A stretch of DNA of 64,000 bases from Furcasterigmium furcatum (GCA_001599815.1 BCIA01000002.1:7041626-7105625), one strand, 5' to 3'; positions 1-12,155 are shown, counted from the stretch's first letter. Notes: generated by a model not told the origin, from the letters alone. A program made the numbers and translations.

Positions 1-317
1 CACCAGTTCCGACAGGAGCACAATAATTTAGAGAACATCTTGTCTCCGTAACTGGGGCTCGTCTGCGCAACCGTGAACCCCTCCCAGGTCACATCGCGAT
101 GTTTGTTAGTATCTCGGCCAAGACGCTGGTCGCTCAGCTCAAGATGCGGGTCGGTCGATTGATTGCCCGGCTGACCACGATGCCTGGACTCACTCACTCA
201 CCAGGCTGCAGAACGTCGTCTGGTCTGAAAAGCTGATCATGAGCCCTGTTTTCAGGTTCTTTTCATCCCTTCTCAGTCAACTCATTCTTCATATACCTCG
301 GCGATCTGCGACTTATA
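1..317. other. Upstream region of the NACHT-ankyrin gene
   Basis: No gene is recognised in these first 317 bases. They precede the ATG at 318 and probably hold the promoter and 5' leader of the NLR gene. The window edge may cut off more distant control sequence. No convincing TATA box was found. Confidence 0.5.
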
Positions 318-3300
318 ATGGAGGGCTCGATTGTGCAAGAGAGCGCCACAGGTCGATCACCGTCCCCCTCCTTCGACGTCGTATCCCTCCCCACGACAGC
401 ATACCCCGAAGATGGCTTCGTGGTCATCGATCCGGAGGAGGCAATGCTGCCCCGACAAAAACTCGACGACATACGCAGATGGCTGGCCCCGACGGACTTT
501 CTCTCCGACTCTGGCGAGTTCAAGCGGCACTTGAAAGCCCAGGCGCCTGGCACCGGCCTCTGGCTGTGCAAAACGGACAGGTTCCGCGACTGGTCATCCT
601 CGCCGACGCGCAGCTGCTTATGGATCAAGGGCGTCCCCGGCGCCGGCAAGTCCGTCATCGCCGCGTCCCTCATCGACCACTTTGACACGCAGGAACCGGC
701 GGTGCCCGTCCTATTCTTCTTCTTCCGCAACATCGTCGACGCCAACCGCCGGCCGCGCTCTCTACTCAGGGACTGGCTCGCGCAGCTGCTCCCTCACAGC
801 GCATCCTTGCAGCACACGTTGTCTGGCCTGGCTGAAGCGCAGCCGGGGGCGGTGCCGGATCAGGTGTTGTGGGAGTGCCTGTACAAGGCGTTGTCCACGG
901 TACCGAGAGCCATATGTATCGTGGACGCCTTGGACGAGATGGATGAAGCAGACGGCGAGGCGGCCTCTGCGGCTGCTGAATTCTACCAGCACATCAACGG
1001 GCTGGCCCGCCTGCGCCCTCGGTCCGTGAAGCTCTTCTTGACGAGCCGGCCGCGCCAGGAGATTCAGAGCCACCTGCCTGCCGCGGCCGTGGTACACATC
1101 AGTCTGGAGCAGGAGCGAGTCGATCACGATATCCACGCATTTGTATCCCATCGAGTTCGCGAAGCAAGGCCCGATATGGATTGCCCGGATCTCGTCAAGG
1201 CCATCACCACTCGCTGCTCGGGATTATTCCTGTACGCGCGCCTCCTCGTGGACCAGATAACGCCCCTACTACAGCAGTCTCTTCCTGTTGATCTCGACGC
1301 CCTGCCCCAAGGCCTCGAGAATCTCTACGCCGGAATGCTCTTGCAGCAAGCGGCCGAATTGGGCACGACGGAAGATGCACAGGCTTTCATTCTCGGATGT
1401 GTCACCCATTCATATCGGCCTCTTCGACTACGCGAGCTCGGATGCCTGGTTATCGCCCACCTGGAATCCGATATGACCCCGGCCGAGGCCAAGGTGTTCG
1501 TCAAGCGCGCTTGCGGCCCGCTGCTCGAGGTCCTCCATGACGAGACCGTGCAGATACTGCACCACTCGCTGACCGAGTTTCTCCGGGATCGCAAAAAGAG
1601 GGTCAGCTTTCCGGCCCTCGATCCTGCGGCTATTCACAAGAACCTTGCCCGCATATGCATGCAGACTCTGAGCCTTTGGGACCCGGAGAGCGCGAATCCA
1701 GACGTCCGTCTGCTCGACTATGCCACGGACGCTTGGATATACCATGCCGGCCGCGACAGAAACGTCGCGGATGCGGAGTTCTGGGACCTCATCACCGAGT
1801 TCTGCGAGCGCATGAAGAAGCAAAAAGAGGACGAGTATGACGAAGGGCCAAGGAGTCGCACCAGCAGCGTAAGGAACATCCACATCCGCTTTTGTGATAG
1901 AAGGTAGAATGCAGTCACTGACTGTCTGACCGTAGCGGCCTGAGAGGCCAACATCGCACGGATACCGGTGCCTTTACATCGGTGCTCTTCGATTCGCAGC
2001 CTATCTCGGCCTCATCCCGTATCTTCGGCACTTGATCTCGAAAGGGTTCCCGACTCATGGGAGCTCGGAACCAAGGACAAACGGCAACGGCTCGGACGAT
2101 CCGGCGTTGTTGTGGGCGTGCCGCGGCGGACACCTGGATGCGGTGAAGCTGCTCCTGAGTCTGCCCGTCACAGACGACAAAGCATCTCCCACGGCCGAGC
2201 CATCCGCCGCGTGGAAAGCGTACATGATCGAGGCTGCAGTTATCAGTCGCCATGTCCCCGTCGTGAAGTGTCTTCTCGACGCCGGTTTCGAAGCCCTGCC
2301 ACGCGGCTGGAATTTCGCGGAGCTCCCAGCGACCTTCATAAACATGGAGTGCTTGTCTGTGATCCTGCCACATGCCGCCGAAGACCGGATCCCCATGCTC
2401 CTCTGCCAGTATGCCGAGAATGGCGGCGCGGCGGCAGTCCGGCTCATCCTGGCAGATGCTCGATCGAGCCCCAACGCGACATTGGCTGGCGTCACGGCTC
2501 TGTTTTACGCCTGCCTTGGATACCAAGATTTATCTCCGACAAGGGATTCTCGGGACAGCGTTGAATGCGTCAGGCTCCTGCTCGAGGCGGGCGCCGATTC
2601 TTCAGCCCTGAGCACTGTTAAACCCGACCCCCTTGGTGCGCGTCGGACTGACCGGTTCATCCTCGTGAAAGGATCTACTGCTCTCCATGGGCTGGCAAAG
2701 AGGTGGACAGACAAGACGCACCACATTTGTCAAGCCATCTTCGCAATGCTCGTGGCCGTAGGCGCCGATATCAACGCCAGAGACGCCGAGGGCAACACAC
2801 CGCTCGCATACATGTTCCTCAGCCGACTCTTCAGGTCCGAGCCGATAAAGACCTGCTGTCAGAGCGTCGCATATCTTCTGAGCCAGGGCGCGGATGCTTG
2901 CGCGAGGAACGACCACGGCCAGAGCATTCTCCGCCTCATGCTGCAGTCTTATTCCAACCCCGAGCTCGCACGCTTGCTCCTTAGCCACGGAGCGGACGCC
3001 TCCGATCACGAGACTGCCGTCTCATCGACGGCGCCCCTTTTCGATGACATCCGGCAAAACGCCGACGAGAGACTCAGCCCCAGCCGCCAGGCTGCCGAAA
3101 CCTACGAGGTGGCCCGTTTGTTGGCCGAGCACGGCGCCTCCCTCGACTTCGATCCCGAGGGGGATGCGGCCAGAACTGCGATGACAGACGGCGACGTCGA
3201 GCTCTTGGGTATCTACCTGGGCACTTGCACGGACAAGACCATCCTTGGCACTGTTTTGATCGACGCATTGAAAAGGATAAAGTCCGTGAGGAGGGATCAA

Positions 3301-6300
3301 GTAACAGCAGACGACACGGAGAAGAAAACCCAGATTTTCAAGATGGTTGTCGAGGTCGGGGCCTCCCTCGAAGAGAGAGACGAGGATGGTCTGACGCCGC
3401 TTCTCTGGGCTGCCCGTGTTGCTGATAGGGATCTCTTCGGCCTCTTCCTGGGCCTCGGCGCAGATCGCAACGCGGTCGACAAGGAGGGGAACGGTGTCCT
3501 CCATCACTGCGTCCGGGGCCTGGACGAAAGCAACCAGCAAAACTTCGAGAAGCTCCCGGAGACGTTGGACTATTTCGTCAGCCTGGGGTTCGACCCTCTC
3601 AAGACGAACGACCTGGGTGAGAACCTCCTGCACCTCGTCGTCTGCTCCATCTGGAACGGCGTTTCAAGCTTCAACAGACTGGACGAGGACTGGAAGCAGT
3701 GCCTGGTCACCATAGAACAACTACTCCTCAAATACGGCGTCTCTCCGCGCGGCAAGACGAACCGGGGACTGGACGCACTTCATTACATCGTCGCCGAGGA
3801 GCCGGTTGATACGACGAGGACGTTTGACTTCACGGCAAGCGCCAAGATGATGGATCGCTTTATCCGGCTGTGTCAGTCGACCGATGAGGGAATTGATCTT
3901 GAATCAAGAGACGGCGAGGGCTTGACACCCTTGCAGGCAGCCGCTTCAACCCCGTGGGAGGACTCGGCTCAGCTGGTGGACGTGCTGTTGTCAGCGGGAG
4001 CGGACAGGCCTGCTCGTGATCCGAACGGAGCCACGGCCCTTCACATTGCCTGCGGCGAGCGCAACGCATCCGTCGTGTCCCTGCTGCTGGCTCGCGACGA
4101 CGGGACACTCTGCGCGCAGAAGGACAACAAGGGGCGTACCGCTCTCTTCAGCGCCTGCGAGTCTGCCGTGCCCGAGATCGTGGCCATGATGATCCAGGCC
4201 GGCGCGGACGTAAATGCCCGCGATAACCGTGGCCTGGTGCCTCTGCACGCCTGCACGGCTTCTGAGCAGCGGCACCAGAACATGATCCTCAGACGCCCGG
4301 GGTTGTTTGCGCAGCACTCCATGGCGACGAACCAGGAGAAAGTCTTTTCGGCTCGCTACCCGGAGGCGAGCATTTCCTTCGCGACGTTTGCGGTCCAGAA
4401 CATCGATGAGTCCATCGCCTCTGTTGTGCGCAAGATGCTCGACCACGGCGCTGACGCGTCCCTTTCGAGTCCCGGCATCCCGAGCCCGGCCGTCTGCGCC
4501 TGGAATCGCTCTTGTCGCGGCATGATGGCTGCCCTGATGGAGCGCGGCCTTGCCCCTGACGGCTGGGATGTCCAAGCCCAGTGGGCATTCGTGCGGCGAC
4601 GTCCGGGAATCTGGTCCCAGGACCTGGACCGGGCTGTCACGAGCGAGATCCTGGCCCGTCCTGAACGATACTTGTCGCACATGGTTGCAGAGGACATGGA
4701 CTGGCTGGTGCAGAAGAAGGCCAATATCAGGTCCATCCTCTACCCACGGCTTGCCGCGGAATACACCGCCGCGACCCGCCCGTCTTGCCTACAGCGAATC
4801 GTCCTTTTCGGGCTCACGACCTTCATGGAGCGTCTTTCCAGACTTGCGAAGGACTACGACTCCCCTGATCGCATAGTAGACGGGTGGGACCTCTCGGCGA
4901 CCGCGAAGCTCAAGCGCAAGGACCTGAGGGCCACCCCGACCTGGACCGTTCAGGATCTGGCCACGAAGCACCGCCTGTTTATCCGCCCCCTCGTCTACGA
5001 AGCCTGCAGGCGCAGGGCGCCGAACCTCCAAATGATCAAGTTGCTCGTGGAGGTTTGCAAGGTGGACGTGAACGCCCGTGTCATCTACCTGGTGCATCCC
5101 GAAGGCGGCCCACCTCCCCTGTACCGAGGCCATCACGACAAAATGGATCATCGGGACGCCGGGGCAGACACGGCTCTTGGGTTCATGGCATTACGGCAGG
5201 ACCACTGGCACCTGGAGGCCATCCGCTACCTCGTGGGCCACGGGGCAGACGTTAATATTCGGGATCGCTCCGGCAAGACGCCGCTGATGCTGGCGTGTTC
5301 CCCTTTTCTCGACCGGGTCGTGCCCTGGACGCTCGAGTTCGTCGCGCTTCTGCTGGACCTAGGAGCGGACCCGAATCTTGGAGATTCCACAGGCCGTACT
5401 TGTCTGGACTTCGCGAGGAGCCTGGGTGTCGTCGAGCTCCTTGTTTCGAAGGGGGCCGACTTTGAAAGCCGGCGCAAGGCCTTGCTGCGCAAAGGCATTA
5501 GGACCCTCGACTCCGACCTTACACGGAAGGCTCTTCTCGGAGGCTCGATCGATCTCAACAACATACATGACAACGACGAAATATGGCGGGAGAACGTACG
5601 GCACGGTGGGGTCGATCTGCGTCCTCTCGCTCCTAGTAAGGGGGCGAAATGTATCCTACACTCCAACCTGCCTTTGGTCGGCGCCCTCTTCATTCTGCCC
5701 CTCTCCGATCGCCGCGTGGGCCCAAACCGTGAATATGAAGTTGCAGACTCGGCAGAGGTTCGCCGGAAACGAAAAGCCATCGTGAACATGCTCCTCGAGC
5801 ACGGGGCTAACCCCCTCGTTCTCCTCGGAAACGGCCAGAGTCTGCTGCACAGCGCTGTTCGGCACGCTTTTGTCGACGACGATCTCCTCGAAGTTCTTAG
5901 CAGCGGCATCACCGGGAAGTTCAACGCCGCCGACTCGGATGGCGTGACGCTCTTCCACGTCGCCTGCGCATTCGATTCTCCGGACCTGGTAGACCAGCAC
6001 CGCATCCGCGACGACCCCAGCACGAGGGACCGTGAAGTCATGGCCAAGCAGGCGGCCGCACGGCATCTGAAGATGATCAGCGCCGGCGCTGACATCACTG
6101 CAACGACCACCAAAGACGAGAACGCACTGCACATGATGCTGTCGTCTTCCTGGATGCCCACTGACCACATCCTGGATTTCCTCCAGAGGCCACCGATCAC
6201 GCGGCTTGCGCTGAACAAGACGACCCGCGGCCATTCGCCTCTACATCTCGCTCTGTTCATGCTGCGGCCGGAGGTTTGCGAAGCGCTGTTGGGGCTTGGT

Positions 6301-6978
6301 GCAGACTCTACTCTCGTGTTCCCCGACGACAAGAGCTCGCCTCTGCACCACATCGCCTGGCAATGCTTGCACACGGACCTCATGTATCGCGACTTCAACG
6401 AGCGGCGCGATCCACCGGCCGACGTGCGGGGCCTGCCGCGGAGGGCGGACCACACCGAGGCGTGCCTGAAGCTGTGGCGGCAGTTTCTCGCCGCCGGCAA
6501 CGACATCAATGCCCGGGACAAGGATGGCCAGCCGCCGCTCTTCTGGTACCTCCAGTCCCGGGGATCCAGGTTCGTCTGGGGGGCCATGGTTGACATTGAC
6601 CCCAAGGTGGAGGATGAAAACGCCGGCTTGACGGCGGGCTCGTCTGCGGGCTCGTCTGCGGGTTCGTCTGCGAACGACAGAACCGAGACGGAGGAGCCGC
6701 CGCAGGAACCGGGGGTCATCACGAATTTCAAAGCGTTCTTCGGCGATGCGGACTTGCAGGCGCGCGATCTGAAGGGGGGGACGGCGCTTCATCTCGTGGC
6801 GCGTCTTCCTCACCTGGAGAACGATGTGGCGACTTTCCGATATCTGCTGGAGCAGGGGCTGGATCCCCTGGCGGAGGACGACGCCGGAAACTCGAGCCTG
6901 GACATCGCGGCGGCGACGGGCAAGCGGGGCATCCTCAGCTTGTTCCAGTCGCGGGGAGGGCACGTCAGCGGTGCGTAG
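318..6978 (+). CDS. NACHT-ankyrin NLR (STAND NTPase)
   Basis: Predicted 2197-residue NLR-like protein in two exons, 318-1868 and 1936-6978. The 67-base intron (GTAAGG donor, CTGAC branch, CGTAG acceptor) is phase 0 and joins the two reading frames exactly. The NACHT domain has Walker A GVPGAGKS at residues 105-112, a Walker B-type stretch ending in hydrophobics and D203/D206-E207, and an LFLTSRP sensor at 239-245. From about residue 520 to the end there are many irregular ankyrin repeats with ALHxA and GADxNARD signatures. In fungi such proteins act as intracellular sensors in heterokaryon incompatibility or immunity-like responses. The first 60-80 residues match no HET, Goodbye, PNP, patatin or lipase effector domain that I recognise. 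A short Ala-Gly-Ser-Ser repeat lies near the C terminus. Family assignment is firm; ligand and output are unknown. Confidence 0.9.
1869..1935 (+). other. Intron whose retention would leave a NACHT-only protein
   Basis: The 67-base intron separates the NACHT exon from the ankyrin exon. If it is kept, translation runs 12 codons into it and on to a TAG at 1905-1907, giving a 529-residue protein without ankyrin repeats. The acceptor TAG (1933-1935) is itself an in-frame stop for the ankyrin frame. Splice sites are good matches, so removal is expected. Confidence 0.75.
6634..6669 (+). repeat. 12-base tandem repeat, three copies
   Basis: Three direct 12-base units (GCGGGCTCGTCT, the third with one C to T change) inside the ankyrin exon encode Ala-Gly-Ser-Ser repeats. 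This is a linker between ankyrin blocks and a likely site of copy-number change. Confidence 0.9.
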
Positions 6979-7401
6979 ACGATGCTTCGGAGCGGCGCGA
7001 GCTGAAAATCTCGTGCGGTGTTCCTCTTCTTGGGTGCAGCTATGTTAGTCAGGGGCGGGCATGTATTGAGTGTGCTGACAGAACCCGGCATCCTTGCATT
7101 TGCCAAAAGGAGAAATAGGACGGCTTGGCGCGGGGTCTGATTCGCATAATTCTCCCGCTCCGCGCCGTCTGACGTCGGGGCTGTCTTTGGCATTGGCCCG
7201 TTCGGTTAGTTGGAGGGCTGACTTGGGGCATCGACGTTTCTGGAAATCCGGGGGAAGATCGATCTCGGGGGCAGTATATAAGGTTCTGAATGAGCCGGAC
7301 ATTCAGACAGAGTGACGCATCCTCATCGAACAGGCCTCTTTACATTACACATACCTCTCACCTTCGCATCAATCATATACACAGAGCAATACTCCCTCAC
7401 C
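6979..7401. promoter_or_regulatory. Intergenic region with RidA promoter
   Basis: No gene is seen. It holds the 3' end of the NLR transcript and the promoter of the RidA-like gene. A TATATAA box lies at 7275-7281, about 120 bases before the ATG. Confidence 0.6.
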
Positions 7402-7821
7402 ATGTCTTCTCTCAAGTACAACAACCCGTCCGGCGGAATCAACGAGTTCGCCAAGCGCGGCTATTACTCCCAGTCCGTGGACCTGGGGAACGGAATCGTC
7501 AAGATCTCCGGCCAGGGCGGCTGGAGCGTCGAGGAGGGTCCCCTGGGCGGCGTCCCCGAGAGCGCGCAGGAGCAGATCGAGGCAGCCTTCAAGAACATCG
7601 ACCACGTGCTCAAGTCCGCCGGCCTCAACGGCGTCGGCGACGTGTATTCCGTGCGGTCGTATCACACCGACATCGACGAGTCGTTGGGTCTTGTGACGGA
7701 GGTCATGAAGAAGCTCATCCCGACGCACCTCCCCATCTGGACGGCCGTCGGCACGAGCCGGCTTGCCATGCCGACTATGAAGATTGAGATTGAGGTGGAG
7801 GCCAAGAGGTCTTCGGCTTGA
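7402..7821 (+). CDS. RidA/YjgF/UK114-family protein
   Basis: Single-exon protein of 139 residues, the usual size of the family. RidA proteins are small trimeric enzymes that hydrolyse reactive enamine/imine intermediates made by PLP-dependent dehydratases; several fungal members act in mitochondria or in special pathways. Visible family features are the N-terminal YSQSVDLGNGIVKISGQGG region, the Glu-Gln-rich helix before LKSAGL, and the C-terminal hydrophobic PTMKIEIEVEA strand. The start is the ATG at 7402 in a good context (CTCACCATGTC). An open frame continues upstream to 7312 without an ATG. It stands alone between the NLR and the secreted LVIVD protein, so context does not define its substrate. 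Confidence 0.88.
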   Translation: MSSLKYNNPSGGINEFAKRGYYSQSVDLGNGIVKISGQGGWSVEEGPLGGVPESAQEQIEAAFKNIDHVLKSAGLNGVGDVYSVRSYHTDIDESLGLVTEVMKKLIPTHLPIWTAVGTSRLAMPTMKIEIEVEAKRSSA

Positions 7822-9050
7822 TCTGGGGCCGGCCGTGGTGAGTGAGCGACGGCTCCTGAGGTTGAAGCATACAACTAACACGCGCCAGAGATCATATTCA
7901 CTTTGTGAGACAATGAAAAGAAGGAGGGAAAGTTCATGGCGAAAGAAATTGAGAGACGAGCGTTGGAAAATTATAAGTCGGAGAAGCTGAAGGACATGGC
8001 CGAGTGAGCACTGCGTCGGGAGAGGATACTTCCGGCCCAAGACCGGCCGTGTCCCGGATGCTCGGGATTTATGTTATGTATTGCTACCTTGGCTCCTCAT
8101 CGACTCTCCTTCCCGAATGGATTGGCTATTTCATGCATCTTGGCTGATGATCCGGGAGCAGTTCCGAACTGAGTGCATCCGTCACAAATGCTCGACGCTG
8201 CAACACCGCAGAGCCTAGACCTGCAGCTATGCTAGCATTATCAATAGGTCAGCCACAACACCAGAATAGGGGTCGTATGATGAAGCATGGCCGCCGCGAC
8301 CTTGCCAGCAAGGGGAGGTCGTTTGGTGCACCCGCCGCTTGGCCGCTTGGCGGAGGTGACGCAATCGGGAAGCTGATTACTCGAATTATTCTAAGCTTGC
8401 ATGATGCATCACCGCCGCCCCTCGGCCCAAGTCCATCGAATACCCTGAGGGCTCATGAACCCATAACGGCGCCAACCTCCCCTTGGCGGCTCTGCATAAT
8501 ACCGGTGATATGGAGCGGGAGTGCCATACCCCTCATCTGCGAGACGGCGGCTCGGCCTGAGCCGAGCCACGGGAATATGCCCGCCATGCAATGAGAGACA
8601 TCACCTGCCAGAACGGGCATCGCTCCCAGGGTGGACGGTCGCGAACAGCAGATCCAGGAGGCGAATCAACGGCGAGGCTTTCCCATTACGATGGCTTCAT
8701 CCTACATGGCGACATCAAATGCTTGATGCCATGGCCGCCTCGCGCGCCCTGGCGCGATCACAATTCGCATTCTCTGCAATTGCGTGCAACCTCTCAGGAC
8801 ACATCGGGAAGGTCGTTCAGCAGCCACCTTCTAGAATGGCGAGAAGCTCTGCCTCACCGGCACGAGGAATGCAAATGCCCGCCCTGCCACCAATCCCTCC
8901 CTTCAGTTTGCCAGCCGACCGACCGGCATTGGCTCCGACCTTATAAGGCGCGCCGGCGCCGCTCGTTCACCCGGGCCATCACTTGGAGGGATCAGGCGGC
9001 AGACTCGTTCTTCATTCTCCCACCGAATTCAACGCAAGCACAGGCACAAA
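7822..9050. promoter_or_regulatory. Long intergenic region with promoter of the LVIVD gene
   Basis: About 1.2 kb with no supported gene. Open frames here are short and lack family signal. A TATAAGG element at 8942-8948 lies about 105 bases upstream of the ATG at 9051 and probably belongs to that gene. Confidence 0.5.
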
Positions 9051-10877
9051 ATGGTCCGCACGGCTTCATATCTGGGCTCTCTGGCCCTGCTCGCCTCCAC
9101 TGCCCTGGGCAAGGAGGTCGAGCCGAACGCCGAGATCGCCGCCGAGTTCTACGACTCCGGCAAGATCCACGAGAGCATCATTGCGAACAAGCTGGTCCGT
9201 GATGCTGCCATTGGGAGTCCTTGACCACCGCTAACATTGACATCCAGGCCAACTGGAAGCAAGCTGAGGACCTCGGCCTGTTCGACAGCGCCCAGTACCC
9301 CGAGCTGGGCTACACCAAGTGTGTCAATGGCTGGGCCGAAGCCATCCCCGGAGACCGTCGCAACACGTTCCGCTGCAACAACGTGGACCTCTACCACTTC
9401 CTCTCCCACGCGGCCCTGGGTGACCCCCTCGGAGAGGGTTCGTCTTCGTGGGGCTGGACGTCCGACGATGGCCGCGAGTTCGTCGCCATCGGCCAGTACC
9501 AGGGCACTGCGTTCGCCGAGATCAACAAGGAAGGCCGCCTGGTCTACCTCGGCCGCCTCCCGGCATACTCGAGGCCGTCCCAGTGGCGCGAGATCCGCAG
9601 CTACAAGAGCTACTTCGTGATCGGCTCCGAGGCCGTCGATCACGGCATCCAGATCTTCGACGGCCGGAAGCTGCTCGACATCGACCCCGAGAGCCCGATC
9701 GAGTTCACCCAGGATGACCTCGCGTCCTGGACCCGCGCCCTGCTGCCCCACGGCCGCGCCCACAACGTCGTCGTCAACGAGGAGCTCGGCTACTTCGCCG
9801 CGGTTGGCGCCCAGCCCCGGACCGATCCTCACTGCCGCTCCGGTCTGAACTTCTTCGACCTCACGGACCCCGAGAACCCTGTCTCTCTGGGATGCGCTGC
9901 CGACGACGGCTACGTCCACGATGTACGTTATTGTCACAGCTGCCTCGTGTTTGATCCCTCTAACAGACATTTTCTAGGCCCAATGCTTGGTGTATCGCGG
10001 CCCGGATAAGAGATACGAGGGCCGGGATATCTGCTACGGCTACAACGAGGACACCCTGACCATCTACGACGTGACCGACAAGGCGAACGTCACCAACATC
10101 ATCTCGCGCATCAGCTACGAGGGCGCCGCGTACACCCATCAGGGCTGGGTCCTTGACCCCAACAACCAGGAGTACCTTGTGCTCGACGACGAGCTCGACG
10201 AGCAGAGGCGTGTTGGCCCTGCCCGCGAGGGTTATCCCGTGACCTACATCTGGGACATTCGCGACCTCGAGAACCCCAAGAACACCGGCATTTACAAGTC
10301 GAAGGTCAAGGCCATCGACCACAACCAGTACGTCATCGACGGCATCAACTACCAGTCCAACTACGGCGCCGGCCTGCGCGTCTTCGATGTCAGCTCGATC
10401 CCCAAGGACCCCAGCGGTAACTCGGTCTGCGAGGTGAGTTCTCACATAGCTGTTCGTCGATGACAGCCTTACTAACACAATCAGGTCGCTTGGCTCGATA
10501 TTCACCCCGAGGACGACGGCGTCGAGGGCGGCGGCGTCATCCAGTTCCTCGGCACCTGGTCCAGCTACGCTTACTTCAAGTCCGGCTACATCTTCATCAA
10601 CACGATGGAGCGTGGCGCCTTCGTCGCCAAGCTCACCGGCACCGACTGCCCCAAGGCCCCCAAGTGCAACGCCGACAACTGCCTCCGCGCCTTCCGCGCC
10701 GAGCGCATCGAGGGCCGTCTCGAGGAGTCGCGCGAGTTCTGCGCCACCTTCACCAACGCGCCCGTTCACGACGTGTCTGCCCTGCCCGAGTACGCGGTCA
10801 AGGGATGCTCCGGCGACGCCGTGGCCCGCGCCAGCAGCGCCTGCGCGTGCCTGCCGGCCGCCACCCCTGCTCCCTGA
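9051..10877 (+). CDS. Secreted choice-of-anchor-B / LVIVD-repeat protein
   Basis: Four exons (9051-9194, 9248-9922, 9978-10433, 10485-10877) encode 555 residues. All three introns are phase 0, 51-55 bases long; the first has a weak GTCCGT donor that is forced by the frame. The N terminus is a signal peptide ending near Ala-Leu-Gly. The body resembles choice-of-anchor-B proteins, with LVIVD-type beta-propeller blades and motifs such as DGYVHDAQC, GRDICYGYNEDTLTIYDV and IWDIRDLENP. The last 70 residues form a cysteine-rich tail with CNADNCLRAFRA and FCATFT, a module I recognise from many fungal secreted proteins. Probable role: an extracellular scaffold or binding propeller. No catalytic residues can be named. 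Confidence 0.85.
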
Positions 10878-11040
10878 AGGCAGATGGAATCATCGCGGCG
10901 GAATGGACTTGCTGAAATTGACGAGGACATGCTCGGTCGTCGAAAGATGACCCGCCGTACGTACATAGCAGACACTAGGTAGCACTAGATCCGAACAAAT
11001 ACATCAGACGCATCTGTCTCATCAAAATTGGAGTGGCCCC

Positions 11041-11640
11041 TTAGATCAATGCCATCTTCTTGGCTGCCGCAAGCCAGTCCAGGACCGTGAAGACGGCGTC
11101 CAGCACCGTGATCCTGTCGAGGCCCTTGCCCATGATCCAGCGGTCGCCGCTGAGCGCCGTCGAGAAGTTCATGACCGCCTGCGAACAGTTGGCCACCCCG
11201 AGGACAACCAGGGCCGTCACGTCCAGGGGCGTGTCTCCCTCCAGCGACCCCGTGGAGAAGGCTCCCTCGGGCCGGAAGAGGGCATGCAGGCGCAGCAGGG
11301 CCAGCGCTGCCAGCGACACGTTCATCGCCCCCAGGTATGCCATGATGTCGTGGTGCCAGGCATCGCCAGCGGGGAGTTTCTGGATGGCGAGGTCCCTGCT
11401 CTTCCCGCGCCTGGAGAGCTTCCGCATCATCAGGGGCTGCTTGAAGGCGAAGTGGACGAAGGCGCTGCTGAGGGTTAGCTACTGCGGCCTGTGCACGCGT
11501 TCCTGGGATACAGACCTGGAGAACCAGAGCTTTAGTGTGACGGTCAGCGAAGAAACATGCATCCGGAGATCGGATTCACTCACCGCGTTGCCCGTGTACA
11601 GCGCCTTAAGCGCTCCCGGGCTCGTCAGATAAGAGGCCAT
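11041..11640 (-). CDS. Small predicted membrane protein (unknown family)
   Basis: Model: exons 11584-11640, 11516-11529 and 11041-11464 on the minus strand, giving 164 residues. The middle exon is only 14 bases. It is required to join Gly-Asn-Ala to the frame of the main exon and creates the smooth sequence NALWFSSAFVHFAF. The main exon has at least two hydrophobic segments (LGAMNVSLAALALLRL and the DVTALVVLGVANCSQAVMNF stretch), so it is probably an integral membrane protein with a Lys/Arg-rich loop. Exon 3 could instead start three bases earlier, adding one Ser. It shares a 515-base divergent upstream region with sulfide:quinone oxidoreductase. Function unknown. Confidence 0.65.
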
Positions 11641-12155
11641 GTTGAATGATTAGTTGTTGCTACAGGTGAACTGGATTGAGGTGGAAAAAATGATCTCCTC
11701 GAGCAAAAGTCCCTGGTTTACATATTCCTGGTCGGCACATGAATACAAATCAATCAGGGATGCCTCGGTTCCCCAGACTCAGCCCCTGTCCGGCTTACGT
11801 GAGATCGTTTTCGCAGTCTAAGAGCGTGAAAACGCCAACGAAGGGAGAACTCAGATCTCTCCATACAACAAGTTGTCAACGAGGACCAAGACAACACTCC
11901 TTTTGTTCGCACTCGCTGTCATGGAGTGCTTCAGGATCCCTCTGGTGCCATCGTGGATTGGCCAATGCCCAGCCACCCGACCATGAAGCCACCATCGATC
12001 CATATGCTTAATAAGCCGAGCACGCCATCGCGCTAACATCCACTGTCCAATCAGATGTGACAGGCTTTTTCCACGATCAAACAATACAAAGATGTTCACC
12101 AGCTTCAGTGGACGCTCAACATCAGCCGCAGGTCTGTTCATATTGTCTTTCGTCT
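11641..12155. promoter_or_regulatory. Divergent promoter region
   Basis: This 515-base interval separates the start codons of the small membrane protein (minus) and sulfide:quinone oxidoreductase (plus). No gene lies in it. No clear TATA box was seen. Confidence 0.5.

Noticed and set aside
5226..6731. 501-codon open frame on the minus strand inside the ankyrin exon
   Set aside because: It is fully antisense to the ankyrin repeats, rich in Arg and Ser with no family signal, and explained by the GC-rich codon use of the real gene.
9149..9970. Long antisense frame opposite the LVIVD protein
   Set aside because: Composition is that of a mirror of the real coding strand (Val, Glu, Arg rich). The plus-strand protein has signal peptide, introns and motifs.
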